Positions 6,587 through 6,804 of a stretch of 6,804 nt of DNA are shown one piece after another; positions within the stretch are counted from its first letter, which is position 1; every line of letters begins with the position of its first letter. Source of the DNA: an uncultured Oscillospiraceae bacterium (GTDB lineage: Bacteria; Bacillota; Clostridia; Oscillospirales; Acutalibacteraceae). The notes under the pieces are model-generated. The model was not told the DNA's origin. It was given only the letters and a program-made list of their open reading frames with translations, and made no database searches. The stretch is from the NCBI GenBank assembly GCA_900552925.1, contig USBH01000091.1:1-6804 (forward strand), written 5' to 3'. The position numbers and the translations under genes are program-made.

Positions 6587-6804
6587 GTTCGCCGGTCCCC
6601 TTTCGTTCGCCCACGATCAGACCGTCGCGCAGCGTCAGCACCCGCTGGCATTCCTCGGCCAGCTCGGGGTTGTGCGTGATGAGTACGATGGTCTTGTGGT
6701 ATTTTTCATGCAGCTCGTGAAAGAGATCCATCACGACGCGGCTCGTCTGGCTGTCCAGTGCGCCGGTAGGCTCGTCGGCCAGGATCAGCGCCGGCTCATT
6801 GACC
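6573..6804 (-). CDS. ABC transporter ATP-binding protein, C-terminal end (cut by window)
   Basis: This is the last 76 codons of the ATPase that powers the neighbouring MacB-like permease. The visible peptide begins VNEPALILADEPTGALDS, which contains Walker B with the catalytic Glu (LILADEP) and the D-loop (ALDS). The switch His follows in VLITHNPELAEEC, and the protein ends after GLIVGERKGTGERAAF at TGA (complement of 6573-6575). This is the LolD/MacB/YknY type of ATPase, and DEPTGALDS is typical of that group. Walker A, the Q-loop and the signature motif lie beyond the right edge. The gene's 3' end overlaps the permease start by 14 nt and contains its ribosome binding site. There is no start codon in the window because the gene is incomplete. 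Confidence 0.92.
   Translation of the reverse strand, partial: VNEPALILADEPTGALDSQTSRVVMDLFHELHEKYHKTIVLITHNPELAEECQRVLTLRDGLIVGERKGTGERAAF

Noticed and set aside
5174..6679. Long plus-strand open frame (501 codons) opposite the ABC permease
   Set aside because: It is again a low-complexity Arg/Asp/Ala/His-rich shadow of a hydrophobic gene on the other strand. Its start lies inside the terminator hairpin, and it runs past the permease into the ATPase gene.

Overview
The window looks like a chromosomal segment of a GC-rich, low-redundancy genome from Bacillota, most likely class Clostridia in the Oscillospiraceae/Ruminococcaceae neighbourhood. The reasons are a ClpC-type unfoldase with a ClpP-docking loop, strong Shine-Dalgarno sites (AAGGAG, GGAGG, GGGAGG), sigma-A promoters (TTGACA-17-TAAAAT), a lipoprotein signal with an LAAC lipobox, and protein sequences of clostridial type. 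The genus is inference. I see no phage, insertion sequence, CRISPR array, tRNA or rRNA. Most of the window is ordinary core or near-core genome.

Layout from left to right. (1) Positions 1-794, plus strand: the 3' third of clpC, cut by the window edge inside the second Walker A motif. (2) 799-864: two hairpins, the second a convergent terminator. (3) 874-2193, minus strand: a MATE-family efflux transporter, preceded by a leader of about 215 nt. That leader has a near-consensus promoter and, between promoter and start codon, a 20-bp hairpin with a U-tract that looks like an intrinsic terminator. (4) 2475-3395, minus strand: a stand-alone protein with three S1-like RNA-binding domains. (5) 3487-5214, plus strand: a probable three-gene operon with its own promoter and a strong terminator, encoding a lipoprotein cyclophilin, a thioredoxin and a hotdog-fold acyl-CoA thioesterase. 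(6) 5276-6804, minus strand: a MacB/FtsX-type ABC permease and the end of its ATPase gene. The two overlap by 14 nt, and the ATPase is cut by the right edge.

How the genes work together. ClpC (cytosolic unfolding for ClpP), the surface cyclophilin (proline isomerisation outside the membrane) and thioredoxin (cytosolic disulfide reduction) are all protein-quality-control functions. The MATE pump and the MacB-like ABC exporter are two independent export systems. Only the cyclophilin-trx-thioesterase set and the ATPase-permease pair show operon structure.

The signal most worth following is the MATE leader. A terminator-like structure lies downstream of a very good promoter and upstream of the only well-placed ribosome binding site, which suggests conditional attenuation of an efflux pump. 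I did not recognise a known riboswitch class in it. I saw no convincing evidence for a wholly new multi-gene system.
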